Source: Gari tellinella (taxonomy: Eukaryota > Mollusca > Bivalvia > Cardiida > Psammobiidae). Taken from it: 64,000 nucleotides of DNA. The notes under the pieces were generated by a model. That model had not been told where the DNA came from, ran no database searches, and was given only the letters and a program-made list of their open reading frames with translations. The DNA lies in the NCBI GenBank assembly GCA_922989275.2, contig OV277869.1, forward strand, positions 20,594,189 to 20,658,188, written 5' to 3'. Of this stretch, positions 11,240-22,220 are shown in pieces. The stretch's first letter is position 1, and every line of letters begins with the position of its first letter. A program made the translations under genes and the position numbers.

Positions 11240-11880
11240 AGTGACGTAGTATTAAGTCTATTAAGTTGATTGCCGTTCAATAGACTGATCTATGATGATA
11301 CGCAGTCTGGTCTGTGCTATGTGTAGCCTGCCTGCCTGTTAAATATCTACTGCTCTCTTTATTATTTCCAAGATGATTCGAGTGAGTGTCTTGCATTTAT
11401 GTGGTCGAAAGTAAATGAACAGTTGACAAGAGTGGCATTCCCCTCTAGTGTTTGGCATTCACCGAGGTCTCCTTTCTTTGGGAGTTTAACAATATAACCA
11501 TTTCGCAATTCGTTTGGTACCTCTTCTTCGTCCTAGATGTAGGATGCTGTCTGGGGCTTTTCAACACTTCAGTTTGTTGATACGTTTTCTTGCTAAGCCA
11601 TGACCAACGTTGGTCCCGCCCCTAGTTCTGGTGGTTCTGCAACAGGTTTACCACTTAATTGTGTCTGAAAGTTGTTTCTTCTTCTATTCATCTGTTCAGT
11701 TGGTTTTGCTAGGAAGATCCCATTCAAATCTCGTACTGGTTTGTTGGTGTTTGTCCTGCATCCAGTAAGCTGCTTTGTTATACTGTAAAGGGTCATGTCG
11801 TTCGCTGCTTGCTGTGCCTCTTCTGCTAATTTGTTTTGCTTATTCTTCACTTCCTTCCTTGTTGATACTGCTGTACTCCT
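11240..11880 (-). pseudogene. LINE linker/RT fragment
   Basis: Minus-strand remnant of a LINE polyprotein. The open part at 11593-11850 contains KLAEEAQQAANDMTLYS, ITKQLTG and KPVRDLNG, matching the linker between endonuclease and reverse transcriptase in many animal LINEs. Lower in coordinates come VKLPKKGDLGECQ (RT start) and, near 11390-11260, ILEIIKRAVDI, QAG and TRLRII, further RT blocks. Several stops and frameshifts are present. The linker is closely matched by the plus-strand relic at 17980-18200. Confidence 0.8.
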
Positions 11881-12089
11881 GTTGCACAGTCTGTACCTGT
11901 GTTCTTGATCTGGTCTGCATTGAATTGTCGATTTGTTTGCTTCTCCTCAAATTTCTTAAGAGATGACGACATGAAGACTGACCTCTTCAGTTTTCTTGCA
12001 GACAAAATAACTTAAAGCTGTATAGAGAATACAGTCATTGTGACCAAGGAGACTAGTGGTGTGTGTAACAAAGATATGCCTTTGAGAGA

Positions 12090-12762
12090 GCTCATGCCAT
12101 GGAACCATGAGGAAGCAGATACAAGATTATTCCTTCACGCAAGACGCAAGACATGCGGTTACATCGGGATACACTTGTCTCATGATCAAAGCTACTGATA
12201 TTGACGTTCTTGACATAGCACTAAACATCTTTGAATCACTCAAGTATATCGGTATTGAACAGCTGTGGTAAGCGTTTGGCCAAGGCATGATTTAGCCACA
12301 AAACTAGGTCCAGAGAAAGGTAGCGGTCTTCCCTTCTTCCATGCATTCGATGGCTGCGACGTGGTTTCAGCATTTCGCGGAAAAGCGAAAAAATCAGCTT
12401 GTCAGACATGGGATGTTTTCCCAGAAGTATCAGTCGTCTTTTCCGAACTCAGTCCATACCCCCTATCAGTGACTACAGAAAATATGATAATGTTCAAGGT
12501 TTGTGATCTTTATGTATGATCGGTCAAGCTCGGCCACGGACGTGTATAGCGTGCGTCTTTATATGTTTGCCGAAAAAAGAGGTCTGACGATTATAATTCC
12601 GCCAACACGAGATGCTTATCAGAACACACAAAACGTGCAATTTATCAAGTGGGATACATTTGGGGAGAAACCTCTAAGCGAGAAATCACAAGTGAAAGCC
12701 CTGCAACATGGGGAAAGAAAATTGTGGCGAAAGTGGACTATAAAGCAGAATGTGCATTAAGG
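12090..12762 (+). pseudogene. Relic of a repeat-associated HEEADTR/GCD family, copy 1
   Basis: Two open segments in different frames (12265-12519 and 12503-12760) follow a degraded start. Visible blocks in order: NHEEADTRLFLHAR at about 12097, LGPEKGSGLPFFHAF and DGCDVVSAF at about 12310-12370, then YDRSSSATDV and IIPPTRDA. This order (EADTR, TGCDTVSSF, LYDRTS, IPPT) is a protein family I recall as very abundant in cnidarian and mollusc genomes and of unknown function. The spaced acidic residues could suit a nuclease-like fold, but that is inference. In-frame stops near 12200 and 12270 make it non-functional. A diverged relative lies at 14400-15245 on the other strand. Confidence 0.65.
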
Positions 12763-12837
12763 CTGCATTAAGTGACCACCAGTTTTCTAAGCTACATGTA
12801 TTAACAGGTTATGGGATAATGGGTTCAAGGGAATCGC

Positions 12838-13325
12838 AACCGGATGGTGTACTTGTCAAAATAAAATAAAATACTCAAATAAAAGCAAATTTGTGGCATT
12901 AATTGGCTTCTGACATTAAAAAAATATGATCAGTCCAAAAAAAGTCTCAAGAATCGTCACCGATTTTTTAGATGATCGTTTTTCTATAGCGTCAGCTTTT
13001 TGCCTCTCCACACGGGCTCAGACATAAACCCGAGCCGAATAATGTATATCAATCGCTACCAGTGAAGTACGTTAAATCGCTACCATGTAGATAGAGAGCG
13101 CTAGAGAGCGCGTGGATAAAGGCGCTTCCTTTTTTGTTATGTTTGTCTCCGCATGGAGGGTCACGGGTTCGAATCCCACCAGAGCTTCTTGATTTCTATT
13201 TTTTTTAAATGCATTTTTAACAGAATTTATTATCCTAAACTAAATCTTACCAACAAAGCATTTGACATATATTTACAAATTACTATTTTTAATGCTAAAT
13301 CCGGTTGCCAGCAGGCTGAAAGAAA
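12838..13325 (+). repeat. tRNA-derived SINE-like repeat, copy 1
   Basis: Almost collinear with 27630-28147: both start GATGGTGTACTTGTCAAAAT, share CACGGGCTCAGACATAAACC, then a tRNA-like portion, then a tail with TTTGACATATATTTACAAAT. Box B (GGTTCGAATCC, 13166-13176) and a box A-like TGGATAAAGGCG (13113-13124) are 53 bp apart, the same spacing as in copy 2. Confidence 0.75.
13113..13176 (+). promoter_or_regulatory. Pol III A/B box pair in SINE-like repeat 1
   Basis: Box A-like TGGATAAAGGCG and a perfect box B GGTTCGAATCC. The flanking arms do not fold into a convincing cloverleaf, so I do not call a tRNA gene. Confidence 0.55.
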
Positions 13326-13834
13326 AACAGATTGCTCAGATGCTATTTTTAACCTGATTCCTATCTGCAAATTTATTGATAATACCCTTGTATTTATATA
13401 TACTATGCCAAACTGCCAACGCAACACCTCCGAGTTCCCTTCTATTTTCATATCAGAGCGGGTGTTTTAAATCGATGGAAAGGTTTACACAAAATTATTA
13501 CATGTTTTTATTTGTGTTTGGTGCACTGTCCTCAAAGTTGTTAATATTGGCAACGAATTTTCATTGACACTTCTGACGAATAATAACCATCTATCCAAAT
13601 GTATCGCTAATTTCTGGTTAACATTCCCCATTAAAAATGTATTGGAATGAGATTTTCTGAAAACTTGTTATAGTCCGGTTGGCAGAGACCGATAAGCGTG
13701 TTTTGCGGGCCGTACACAGTTTTTTTGCTGTTTTTTTGCTGTTTCTATACCTCTGAGGTGTGCTCTTTAAGAATCTGAATGATGCCACTCTGGCATCATT
13801 GGGCAATCCGCACAATATGCAAATTAAGGCCGCT

Positions 13835-14240
13835 ATTACTGAAAATCTTGTTTTCGTCAATATCTCAGAAACTATGCATGGTATCAGCATAATTTTGGTG
13901 TTTAACCCAATGTTTTGAGAGGCAAATAATCAGATAAAGCCATTTTAGTAAAGATCACAGCGATATTATGTGCTGAATAGGCATATTTAGGCAGCCATTA
14001 CTGAAAATCTCGTTTTCGTCAATATCACAGTAACTACATATGGTTTCAGAAAAATGTTGGTGTTTATCCCCCTATTTTGAAGGGTAGAAAATCAGATAAA
14101 ACCATTTTAGTATTGATCCAACAAACACATTTTTAAGGTTGTGATGAATATCCATATTTCGGCAGCCATGACGGAAAATCTTGATTCGTCAATATCTCAG
14201 CATCTACTACATATCATATCAAAGTAATTCTGGCTCTGAA
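13835..14240 (-). repeat. Left-arm ~163-bp subrepeats
   Basis: GAAAATC words following TTACTG or TGACG recur at 13841, 14003 and 14173 (spacings 162 and 170). Each unit also contains CAATATCTCAG or CAATATCACAG and GATAAARCCATTTTAG. These are the inverted counterparts of the right-arm array. Confidence 0.8.
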
Positions 14241-14399
14241 TGTTTTACGTTCTCTTTGAATGCCTCTTTCGAAGGTGAAAGTGACTTAAGCCGTGGGGTC
14301 TTTGTAACATATTTTCTACCAATTCTTTGCAACCAGATTTCTCCTCAAACTTCAGACATGTTCGATGTCACCAAGCTTGTGACCCTGTAACAGGCAGCC

Positions 14400-15245
14400 A
14401 TGAATCCTGTCGCTTCTCAAACGATGTCGCCTATAGCATAAGATAATTCGCCCACTTTGTCCAGTATCACACCGATCTTTAGGACTTTGATGACAATGCC
14501 TTTTTCTACTCTGAAGCACTGACCTACAGTGACACAGCCTGAGAGGTCATGGGCGACTGGCAGATGTGAAAACAAGTGTTCATGTTCACTTGTAGTTGCG
14601 GCAATGTCTATAGTAGTTTGTTTAGTATGTGGTCCTTCCAAGCCAGATTAGAAGTGCAGCAGGAGGTCGAAAACGCCAATGTCCTCACAAACAATGTTTG
14701 ATTCTTTTTACGCCACTTTCAGCTGCCTTAACCATGATAATTACACCCACTTCTTCATGGCGGGTCATGGTATCTCTCTTGCGGAAGACAATGTCATCCT
14801 GAAATACTAGTACATGTACAGTGTTAGTAGAGGTAATGGCCAGACTATGTCCATTTGGCTTTCTGGATCAAACTCTGACACATCAGAACTATGACCTGTA
14901 CCTTATTCTCAGTTGCAGTAAAGAACACCTTCTGGAGCGGCATTGGAGTATGTAAATGCAGTTTTTGTCGTCGTATGACCTCGTCACCAGCTCGAGCTGT
15001 CCACATTCAACTTTTAATCCTGAGAAGCGATCGAGTGGGTCATAGCTTGCCACCCTCTTCATAACATCCATCATGAAGCCATTTACAGTTCCTTGATTAG
15101 ACTCGTTTATAACCCAAGTGATAGCACAGCCATCCAGTATTTCTATAATCTCTGAATTCTTAACCTGAGGAGTTGTGCAGCGTGTGTTCCTGCCTGTATG
15201 GATCAGGTATGGGTCGTCGATCCCCTCAATTAACCTACAACGAGA
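14400..15245 (-). pseudogene. Relic of a repeat-associated HEEADTR/GCD family, copy 2
   Basis: Read on the minus strand inside the foldback element. From 15245 downward a long frame without a start reads PYLIHTGRN, SEIIEILDGCAITWVIN, GTVNGFMMDVMKR, then NKVQVIVLMCQ after a shift. Further down come TRHEEVGVIIMVKAA, DIGVFDLLLHF and finally TTIDIAATTSEH, AHDLSGCVTVGQCF and EKGIVIKVLKIGV in the open frame 14417-14641. This order matches my recollection of an uncharacterised animal family (WVxxxxxGTV, NKVQ, HEEADVIIV, DTDVFVLLLHF, GCDT, GKG). The relic at 12090-12762 is a different branch of the same kind. Frameshifts and stops show it is dead. Whether it supplied the element's enzyme or was captured cannot be decided here. 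Confidence 0.6.
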
Positions 15246-15889
15246 CCCTACAGCTGAGCCATAGGTGCCCAGCTACTGTAGTTGATGAGATATACTCAAA
15301 TAGCTCAGCTCTTATGACGATCAACGGCTGATCATCAACAATTTGATAATTGACTATTGATGGACTTTCCTGAGTGAATGATGCTCAGGGCCTTCTTTGC
15401 CTATGGTCCGGCAATTCAGACGAGCACGGGCGATGTGTATGACCTACAAGCGCCCAGTCACGGTTTGGAGGTTTCACTTTTCGGACTCAGCTAAGCTACA
15501 CTAACAGAACTATATATATTTCTGACTTTCACCTTGATACTCTGCACTACTTCAAAGTACAAGTATACTGTCTAAACCAACCGCCTAAAAGCTAGAGCTA
15601 TATTTCTGTGTGCCTAGACCGCAAAGCAACAAATGACCGAATTTTTGTTTATTTGTTTGTAAACATCCTTTTCTGCAATATATGGGCTATTTGGACATCC
15701 AAACGAGAACGTAGACTCGACCGTCGCATGGTGGCCCTTCTTTTGCATATTTTGCAGAAAAGCTTCTCCAATTTTGAGCGACTTTGAAGAAGTTTGAAAA
15801 TTGAAGCAGACGAAAACTTTAGCAGACAACAATTCTTTCATCAGTAAGGGGTTAATCTGATTCTTAACCTCTCGCAACATGGGGATTGA

Positions 15890-16640
15890 AACTTAAATAA
15901 TTTTGAGATACTGACAAAAATGAGATTTTCAGTAATGGCTGCCTTAATATGCCTATTTAGCACACATTGTTGGTGTGATCTTTACAAAAATGGCTTAATC
16001 TGATTCTTTACCCCTCAAAACATGGAGATGGACACCAACATTAGTTTGCTACCATGCACGGGCACTGAGATAATAACGAAAACGAGATTTTCAGTAATGG
16101 CTGCCTCAATATGCCCATTCAGCACAAAATATTGGTGTGATCTTTACTAAAATGGCTTAATCCGATTCTTTACCCCTCAAAACATTGGAGATAAACACCA
16201 ACATTAGTTTGCTACCATGCACAGGCACTGAGATAATAACGAAAATGAGATTTTCAGTAATGGCTGCCTAATTATGCCTATTCAGCACAAAATATTGGTG
16301 TGATCTTTACTAAAATGGCTTAATCCGATTCTTTACCCCTCAAAACATTGGAGATATACACCAACATTAGTTTGCTACCATGCACAGGCACTGAGATAAT
16401 AACGAAAATGAGATTTTCAGTAATGGCTGCCTAATTATGCCTATTCAGCACAAAATATCGCAGTGATCGTTACTAAAATAGCTTTATCTGATTCTTTACA
16501 GCCCTCATCACATTGGGATAGACACCACACTTATGTTGATACCATGCATAGTTTCCGAGATATTGACGAAAACAATATTTTCATTAATGGCGGCCTTAAT
16601 TTGCATATTGTGCGTATTGCCTAAAGGTACCAGAGTGGCA
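15890..16640 (+). repeat. Right-arm ~163-bp tandem array
   Basis: GTAATGGCTGCCT words start at 15932, 16094, 16257 and 16420, with ATTAATGGCGGCC at about 16584: spacings 162, 163, 163 and 164. Units contain GATTTTCAGTAATGG, GGTGTGATCTTTAC and GATTCTTTACCCCTCAAAAC. The array accounts for most of the right arm, and there are more units here than in the left arm. Confidence 0.9.
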
Positions 16641-16962
16641 TCATTCAGATTCTTAAAGAGCACACCTCAGAGGTATAGAAACAGCAAAAAAACTTTGTAC
16701 GGACCGCAAAACACGCTTATCGAAAAATCAGGGGTTTGGCAACCGGACTATTATCACAAAATTCCATATTTTGGGGACTAAATGCCAATTCATTTTGTTT
16801 TTGTTTACCAAGAGTATTGTCCATTGATCACTCCATGAATTGCAGAAGAAATCTATTCAGGATTTGCACACATTACAGAATTGACCAGACTAATTTAAGA
16901 CATGTTTAACATTGGAAGTAATGGGAAAATCCGGGGTGTTGCGTTGGAAGTTTGGCATAGTA

Positions 16963-17690
16963 TACTTAGCAAAAATAGAAACTTTGCATACTTATCGATA
17001 AACATCATACACAGCCACACTCTCAATTATTTGTTCCGCGCACGACATAACACGGTTTCCACACCGATGGCGAGTAGACATTTCAAATTCATTTAATTGA
17101 CTTTAGCCAAACACCGAAAAAAACAAAATTGTAAACATTTGTGTTAAAAAATTGATTGATTCTAAAAATCACAGAAATCAGGCCATTTTGGCATGCTTAC
17201 GGCGGACGCGTCAGTTACTGGGGTAGCGCGTCATTTTGGACGCATATACGGTAGACAACTTCTGACTACTCGTAACAGAGTTACGGGGTAATTCCGGGAT
17301 CGTCCGAGATCGTTGACGTCACGAATAGACCACTGCTCTCTTACGTTAACGTACCGACGTAACCGTTTCATCCAAACAAAGGTTTATTGTTGGCGGTTTG
17401 GGATCACTGCCGAGACAATAAGGAATCGATGTAGGCAATGTCACGGTCCTATCCGTACCCGTAAACTGGATTCTTGACTTATCTTATCTGCACGCACAAC
17501 GCCCAAAACGTTAATGTAATGTCTTCTGTATCACCGTGTCTGTAACCTATAGAGCATGAAATGAGGTAAACTTGGCCTCGGGGCGGAACCAGATTGACAC
17601 AACCAAAGACCTCAGACATTACATTTTATCCCAGATAACGTCATTAGACGGGTACATCCGAGACGGAACACAGCATGGAAAGTCACACTA
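16963..17690 (+). pseudogene. Decayed Tc1/mariner-type transposase, copy 2
   Basis: Collinear with 1897-2790 from CTTAGCAAAAATAGA through GCTTACGGCGGACGCGTCA and GGATCACTGCCGAGACAATA to the C-terminal region CAGATTGACAC. The signature PIEHE is readable near 17555, but the frame is broken repeatedly. It begins immediately after the right TA of the 3.56-kb foldback and is cut off at about 17690 by LINE sequence. Confidence 0.7.
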
Positions 17691-17694
17691 GCAT

Positions 17695-18225
17695 CAGCTC
17701 ATACAATGCTTTACTCAGGACCATCAGCAGAAAAATTATCCACACAGACATGGAGTGGGATTGTTGCTAACAAAGGCAGCCACAAGAAGCCTTTTAGAAT
17801 GGGAGACTATAAATGAGAGAATCCTTACAGCCAGATTCAAGTCAAGTCAAAGGAAGATCATTATGGGAATGGAAGGTTTAGGTGATATGAACGAAAATGG
17901 AGAACTCTTTACCGCCGACAGAATGACCTCATTATTGGTAGGAAGTGAAGAAAAGTACTAGACAGGATAATCAAAACAGGTTTGACAAATTAGCAGAAGA
18001 GGCTCAGCAAGCAGCGAGCAGGAACGACATGAGGAACATTATAACAAAGCAGCTTACAGGACGTAGGACAAACACCAACAAACCAGTACAATTTGAATGG
18101 GGTCTTCTTTGCAAAACCAACTGAACAGATAAATAGACACAATTAAGTGGTAAACCTGTTGCAGAATCACCACGTTGGTCATGGCTTAGCAGGAAATCGT
18201 ACAGGGCCAAACCCGCCAAACAGTT
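17695..18225 (+). pseudogene. LINE endonuclease/linker fragment
   Basis: The open frame at 17755-17961 reads GLLLTKAATRSLLEWETINE and ILTARFKSSQRK, the late part of an APE-type LINE endonuclease, followed by DMNENGELF. After a break, 17985-18180 gives KLAEEAQQAASRNDMRNI, ITKQLTGRRTNTNKPV and QLSGKPVAES, nearly the same linker as the minus-strand relic at 11593-11850. The endonuclease motif GDFN is not readable, there are stops, and no RT follows. Confidence 0.8.
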
Positions 18226-18229
18226 GGAG

Positions 18230-18730
18230 TTATGATGTAAACAAAATTCGTCTGCAAGGCATTGATCCTCGAAGGTCTAGAAAAACAGATTTTTTGCAGC
18301 TTTGCACATTATTCATTTTAAAGTGTTGTTTTCGAATTTTAAACTCATAAACCATTTTGGAGAAAGTTTTACATTGAACTGTAATGCGTTTCGTGTGATA
18401 TAGAGTTTTAATAATGACTAAAAGTGAGGAAGATCTAGTGTTTCATATATCTTATATATGTAAACATACATTAAATAGATGTAGTAAGCATTGTAACGGC
18501 ATGATTTGAAAAAAATTCTAATTTGAAAAAAAATTTCAAATCATGTCGAAAACCGACATCTGGAAATTTGATTCAACATGATTTGAAAAAAAAAGTTTTT
18601 TTTTAAACAAAAGTTTTTACATATATTTTATAGCATGCATATATTAAGTATTTATATAAGTGTTTCCGGCACCGAAACACAGTGGATATAGTTGAGTTAT
18701 TTGAATGTGAAATAATACAGTACAAATAAA
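18230..18730. other. AT-rich, no gene
   Basis: Contains CATGATTTGAAAAAAA words in both orientations at 18500-18600 that can pair with one another. No coding or RNA gene seen. Confidence 0.4.
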
Positions 18731-19380
18731 AGCTTCATAAATGACATGTATTTGTATCTCATGGGGCTGCACATTTTGAAGGGAGGCATGTCAAGGTCAA
18801 GGTCTTCCTTGAAGGTCAAATATTTAGGTGAATGTCATAACTTTTGAGTTAGTAGACAGAATTACTTCATAATTGGCATGCGTTTACATCTCATGAAGCT
18901 GCACAGTTTGAAAGGAGGCATCTCCCCTTATTCAGATTTATATAATTCACAACAGCAGATGTTAAGTGTGGCGGCTGTAAAAAGTCGCCCCGTACTTCAT
19001 TCTCAGTGTTGTTATACTTTCTGGTCCTTTGGAATCATAGATTTCAGCGCATTTACAGTTGAAAGTTGAATTCCGCTTAAGCCGGTGCTAGGGGGCGTGA
19101 GCACTGTTGCATATTTCAGTATTGCTCATGAACAGACTCAATTAAACCGAGTCTGCAATTTTCAGTATTTGCTTTGTTTTCTGTGCTTTCAAAGGATCTC
19201 CCTTTATTCAGATTTATGTCATAGTCAAGATCATCCTTCGATGTTAAATGTGAAGTATATAGGCCAATATGATAATTTTTGAGCTAGTAGATAAAATTAC
19301 TTCATAATTGGCATGCGTGTGCATCTTATGGAGCTGCACATTTCGAAAGGAGGCATGTCAAGGTCAAGGGCGGAAAGGGG
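18730..19380 (+). repeat. Degenerate repeat with GCTGCACATTT/GTCAAGGTCAAGG words
   Basis: Three imperfect copies of a block (TCATGGGGCTGCACATTTTG at 18759, then 18889 and 19324) share GAGTTAGTAGA...TTACTTCATAATTGGCATGCG and GGAGGCATGTCAAGGTCAAGG. This type of AAGGTCA-rich dispersed repeat is, from memory, frequent in bivalves. Confidence 0.6.
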
Positions 19381-20240
19381 GACAAACCGTTGTTTTACAA
19401 GGGGCATATTGTTTCTTCCTTGTTTAAGGTTGTCATTTTTTCGATATGAGATGCCCCTTCCCCTTACGGAAAACCCTGTATCCACACCTGGATGTGCAGG
19501 CAATATATCGTTAGGTCAGTTTGGATGGAGGGCGGTAATACTATAGGAATAAACAACATATTGTTGACGTTCATGACGGTATGACTACATTAGCTTCGCA
19601 GGGGGTAAATTTTGTAAACGCCCCAGTCATACGTCATAAGCGGCAAAGAGATGTTGTTTATTCCTTATATTTATATTTATATTTTCTGTCTTGTCAATTT
19701 TATGTGTTTATTGGCCAGATTTGTTTTTCTGTATAAGAATTTATCATATACCGGTCAAAGAGGTTTGGTAGATGTAATGTCGATGTGATAGACATTCCAG
19801 TTTCTAAATATGGTGAGAAAGTAGTCCCAACTACATGTACTGTAACTGTATTAAAAATTCAGGATTTTTTCCAGTAAACTTTCTCTCTGTGAATGGAAAA
19901 GACTTACAAGGCAAACAAATAACAGTGCAACTTGAATATCTATTGCAAAAGCACATTCTAAAAATACAGGTCGCGGTTGTTTTCTTAACCCATTTACACA
20001 CATAGCAACGCGATGGCAACGACCTATGGGTCTGTATCACTCCGCTAGTGTCATATGACCGTCGACCAATGGGAGCTTAGTGTTAAGTGCCCGATACATG
20101 TCTATTTGAAGAAGTCCACGAATAGCACGGGGGAAATCCGAACTGGCTAAAACCAGTTTGGAAGTGTAGGTTCATCGGCAGATGTACTGCATATTTTTAA
20201 TAGGATTACATAAAGACTTTACAGGGTGAGTGTAAATATT
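19380..20240. other. No gene seen
   Basis: Short open frames on both strands overlap one another and show no recognisable similarity. At 19550-19660, AACATATTGTTGACGTTC and a loosely inverted partner near TGTTGTTTATTCC could be another small foldback, but the pairing is weak. Confidence 0.35.
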
Positions 20241-20249
20241 AGCATATGG

Positions 20250-20775
20250 ATGGACTGTCAAGCAGACGGGCGGGTCGGTCACCTGGCAACAAGGCAGCCA
20301 ATCTGGCAGTTAGGCAGCAAACCATCATGCCAGACATGCAGGTAGGCAGCAAGGCTACCTAGCACGTTAAGCAGTCAATCAATTAGGCAGTCAAGCAGCT
20401 AAATAGCCAGGCAGCCAAGCAACTATCCAGCCAGACAGCATGGCAGCAAGCTAACCAGCCAGCAAGCCTGTCAGCCGACCAATCAGCCAGTCATTTAGCT
20501 ATTTAGCCAGCCATTCAACCATTCCGCCAGCCAGCCAGCACAGCAGCATGGTAGCTGGTAAACCAGCCAACATAGCAACCAGCCAACATAGCAGCCAGCC
20601 AGTCAGCCAGCCAAAGAATGAGCATTCAGCTAGCGAGTTTTCTATGCAACAAACCAGCCCGACAGTCAGGCAGACAGCAAGGCAGCAATCTAGCCAGTCA
20701 TCAAACAAGTCACGCAGCATGGCAACTGGGCAGCCAGCTAACCAGATATCTAGCTAGCCGTTCAGCTAGCCACCT
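20250..20775 (+). repeat. CAGC/AGCC-rich simple repeat
   Basis: Nearly the whole stretch is built from CAGCCAG, GGCAGCAAG, AACCAGCC and related words, a degenerate tetra- to octanucleotide repeat. The 60-75-codon open frames on both strands here are low-complexity artefacts. Confidence 0.9.
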
Positions 20776-20799
20776 AAACAACAAGGTGGGTAATAGAAT

Positions 20800-21451
20800 A
20801 ATGTGATGAAACAATATTCATGAAGGAATATTGAAAGTTGCGGGGAGGACTATGTAACAGGTTCCAGATTGCATGGACGTAGGGGTAAAGAAGGCGATAT
20901 TGTACATTTGAAATCGGGTATTGAACTGTGTAGGGAAAGTTCCATCTCTGGTACCATTGGTCAGTCAGATCTCTCCATCCTTGTTCAGTTGTTGGGCCTA
21001 ACAATAATTCATCTGTGTACTCCTCAATGATGACCTTTACCACTTCTCTGACTACCACACTGATATGGTGTTGTGGGGAACCCTCCAGGCGTATTGCATT
21101 GTTCTGTAGGTGTTACCAGATTGCCATTTTGAGACCAGGTTCCATGCTTGCTCGGTGCTTGGTGTCTTGCTTGGTCAATGTGGGGGTTAGCCTCTGTACC
21201 ACTCAATCAAACATGGCTGGTGGCATCCAAATGAAATGCTGGAAGGCTCGTGGATCCTCATTGTTCAGCTCCACCATCAGCCTGTCATACAGTCCATGTT
21301 CAGGCCTTCTCAGTATCCACTGTCTAACCCACATAACTCTGTCTCTCCTTCTTCTCCTCTCTCCTTCTGTCAACAGCTGTTGCAATCTGAGGAGGTTCTG
21401 ATTCTGCTGTAAGACTAGTGCACCAATCAAAGCAAGTCTCTCAGCATCCAT
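20800..21451 (-). pseudogene. HARBI1-like transposase, N-terminal half, decayed
   Basis: The frame from 21451 opens MDAERLALIGALVLQQNQN and then reads RRDRVMWVRQWILRRPEHG, LYDRLMVELNNEDPRAFQHF and MPPAMFD, the N-terminal region of PIF/Harbinger nucleases. Frame-shifted continuations give TKQDTKHRASMEPGLKMAI, then VVVREVVKVIIEEY, GWRDLTDQWYQRWNFP and degraded GKHV- and SGT-like remains of the start of the DDE domain. The normal protein is about 350-450 residues; only about 200 are represented and later catalytic acidic residues are missing. The partner Myb-like protein of Harbinger elements is not seen. Start choice: the ATG at 21451, four bases from the MITE. Confidence 0.85.
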
Positions 21452-21455
21452 GATA

Positions 21456-22220
21456 CGAGGGGTGTTTCATAATTAATGCAACTAGATCAATAAGTCATTT
21501 TTCGCCTACATTATGGTATAATGCACAGTAAGATCACATGACTAGACAAGTCACACCATGATCCTAAATGACCCCAAGTCAAATGCACTGGACCGTTTTT
21601 GTGTAATTTTGAGGTAATGTTTCGAACAAATTGTGATACTGTAATTACCATGACGGTTTTACTATTTGAAATAATTTTATGGTACTTGCGGTCAGATTAA
21701 TTTAGACAATTATACAGACATTGCGCAATTGAAAATGATATTTTTCTACAAAATGACAAAAATATAGGCAATATTACTGAATATTTCTTACTGAAAAATT
21801 CATAAAAAATAAAATTCCTAAAATCAAATTATAGATTTTAACGAATCTTGAAAACTTTTTTCATTAGCAAAATGAGAAATTTATATTTTTTTTAAAATGA
21901 GAATTAAAACAGCTGAAATTTTTAGTTCATATTAAAATTCAGATATAAACTGATATATTTCAAAAACAAAGTATAGAAATTTTACTTTTAAAAAAGTTAT
22001 TAGGTCAATAAGTTAAGTCTGAAAAGTGCTATGTTCTAGTGCCCTTGAGGAGGGGTCATTTAGATAAGTATTGTTAATTATCCCGTAATGTGATCTAATA
22101 GTGCATTATACCATCGTGTAGGTAAGAAATTGCCCTTTCCAACGATATATCACACATGCATATTACAATTATTATATCGAAGGTATTAATGGAGTTGCAT
22201 TTATTATGAAACACCCCTCG
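21456..22220. mobile_element. 765-bp MITE with TA duplication, inside the Harbinger element
   Basis: Inverted ends CGAGGGGTGTTTCATAAT at 21456 and its complement at 22220, continuing with AATGCAACT on both sides, flanked by TA at 21454-21455 and 22221-22222. TA flanks and the end sequence suggest a mariner-type non-autonomous element. The interior is very AT-rich and non-coding. It separates the Harbinger 5' region from its transposase start codon, so it inserted after the Harbinger element. Confidence 0.85.

Larger units (their letters stand above)
13403..16960. mobile_element. 3.56-kb foldback element with TA target duplication
   Basis: The left end CTATGCCAAACTGCCAACGC at 13403 and the complement at 16960 are inverted, flanked by TA at 13401-13402 and 16961-16962. 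Homology between the arms is obvious again further in (13665-13890 against 16535-16760, sharing ACCTCTGAGGTGTGCTCTTT and AACACGCTTATCG) and within the 163-bp subrepeats. Arms are about 0.8 and 1.07 kb, with weaker stretches. The middle, about 14240-15890, is single-copy and carries a minus-strand gene relic (14400-15245). TA flanks suggest a Tc1/mariner-like or similar integrator, but no recognisable transposase is present, so the element is either non-autonomous or uses an unfamiliar enzyme. Confidence 0.8.

Noticed and set aside
20499..20806. Several 62-73-codon frames on both strands
   Set aside because: CAGC/AGCC simple repeat gives artefactual frames.
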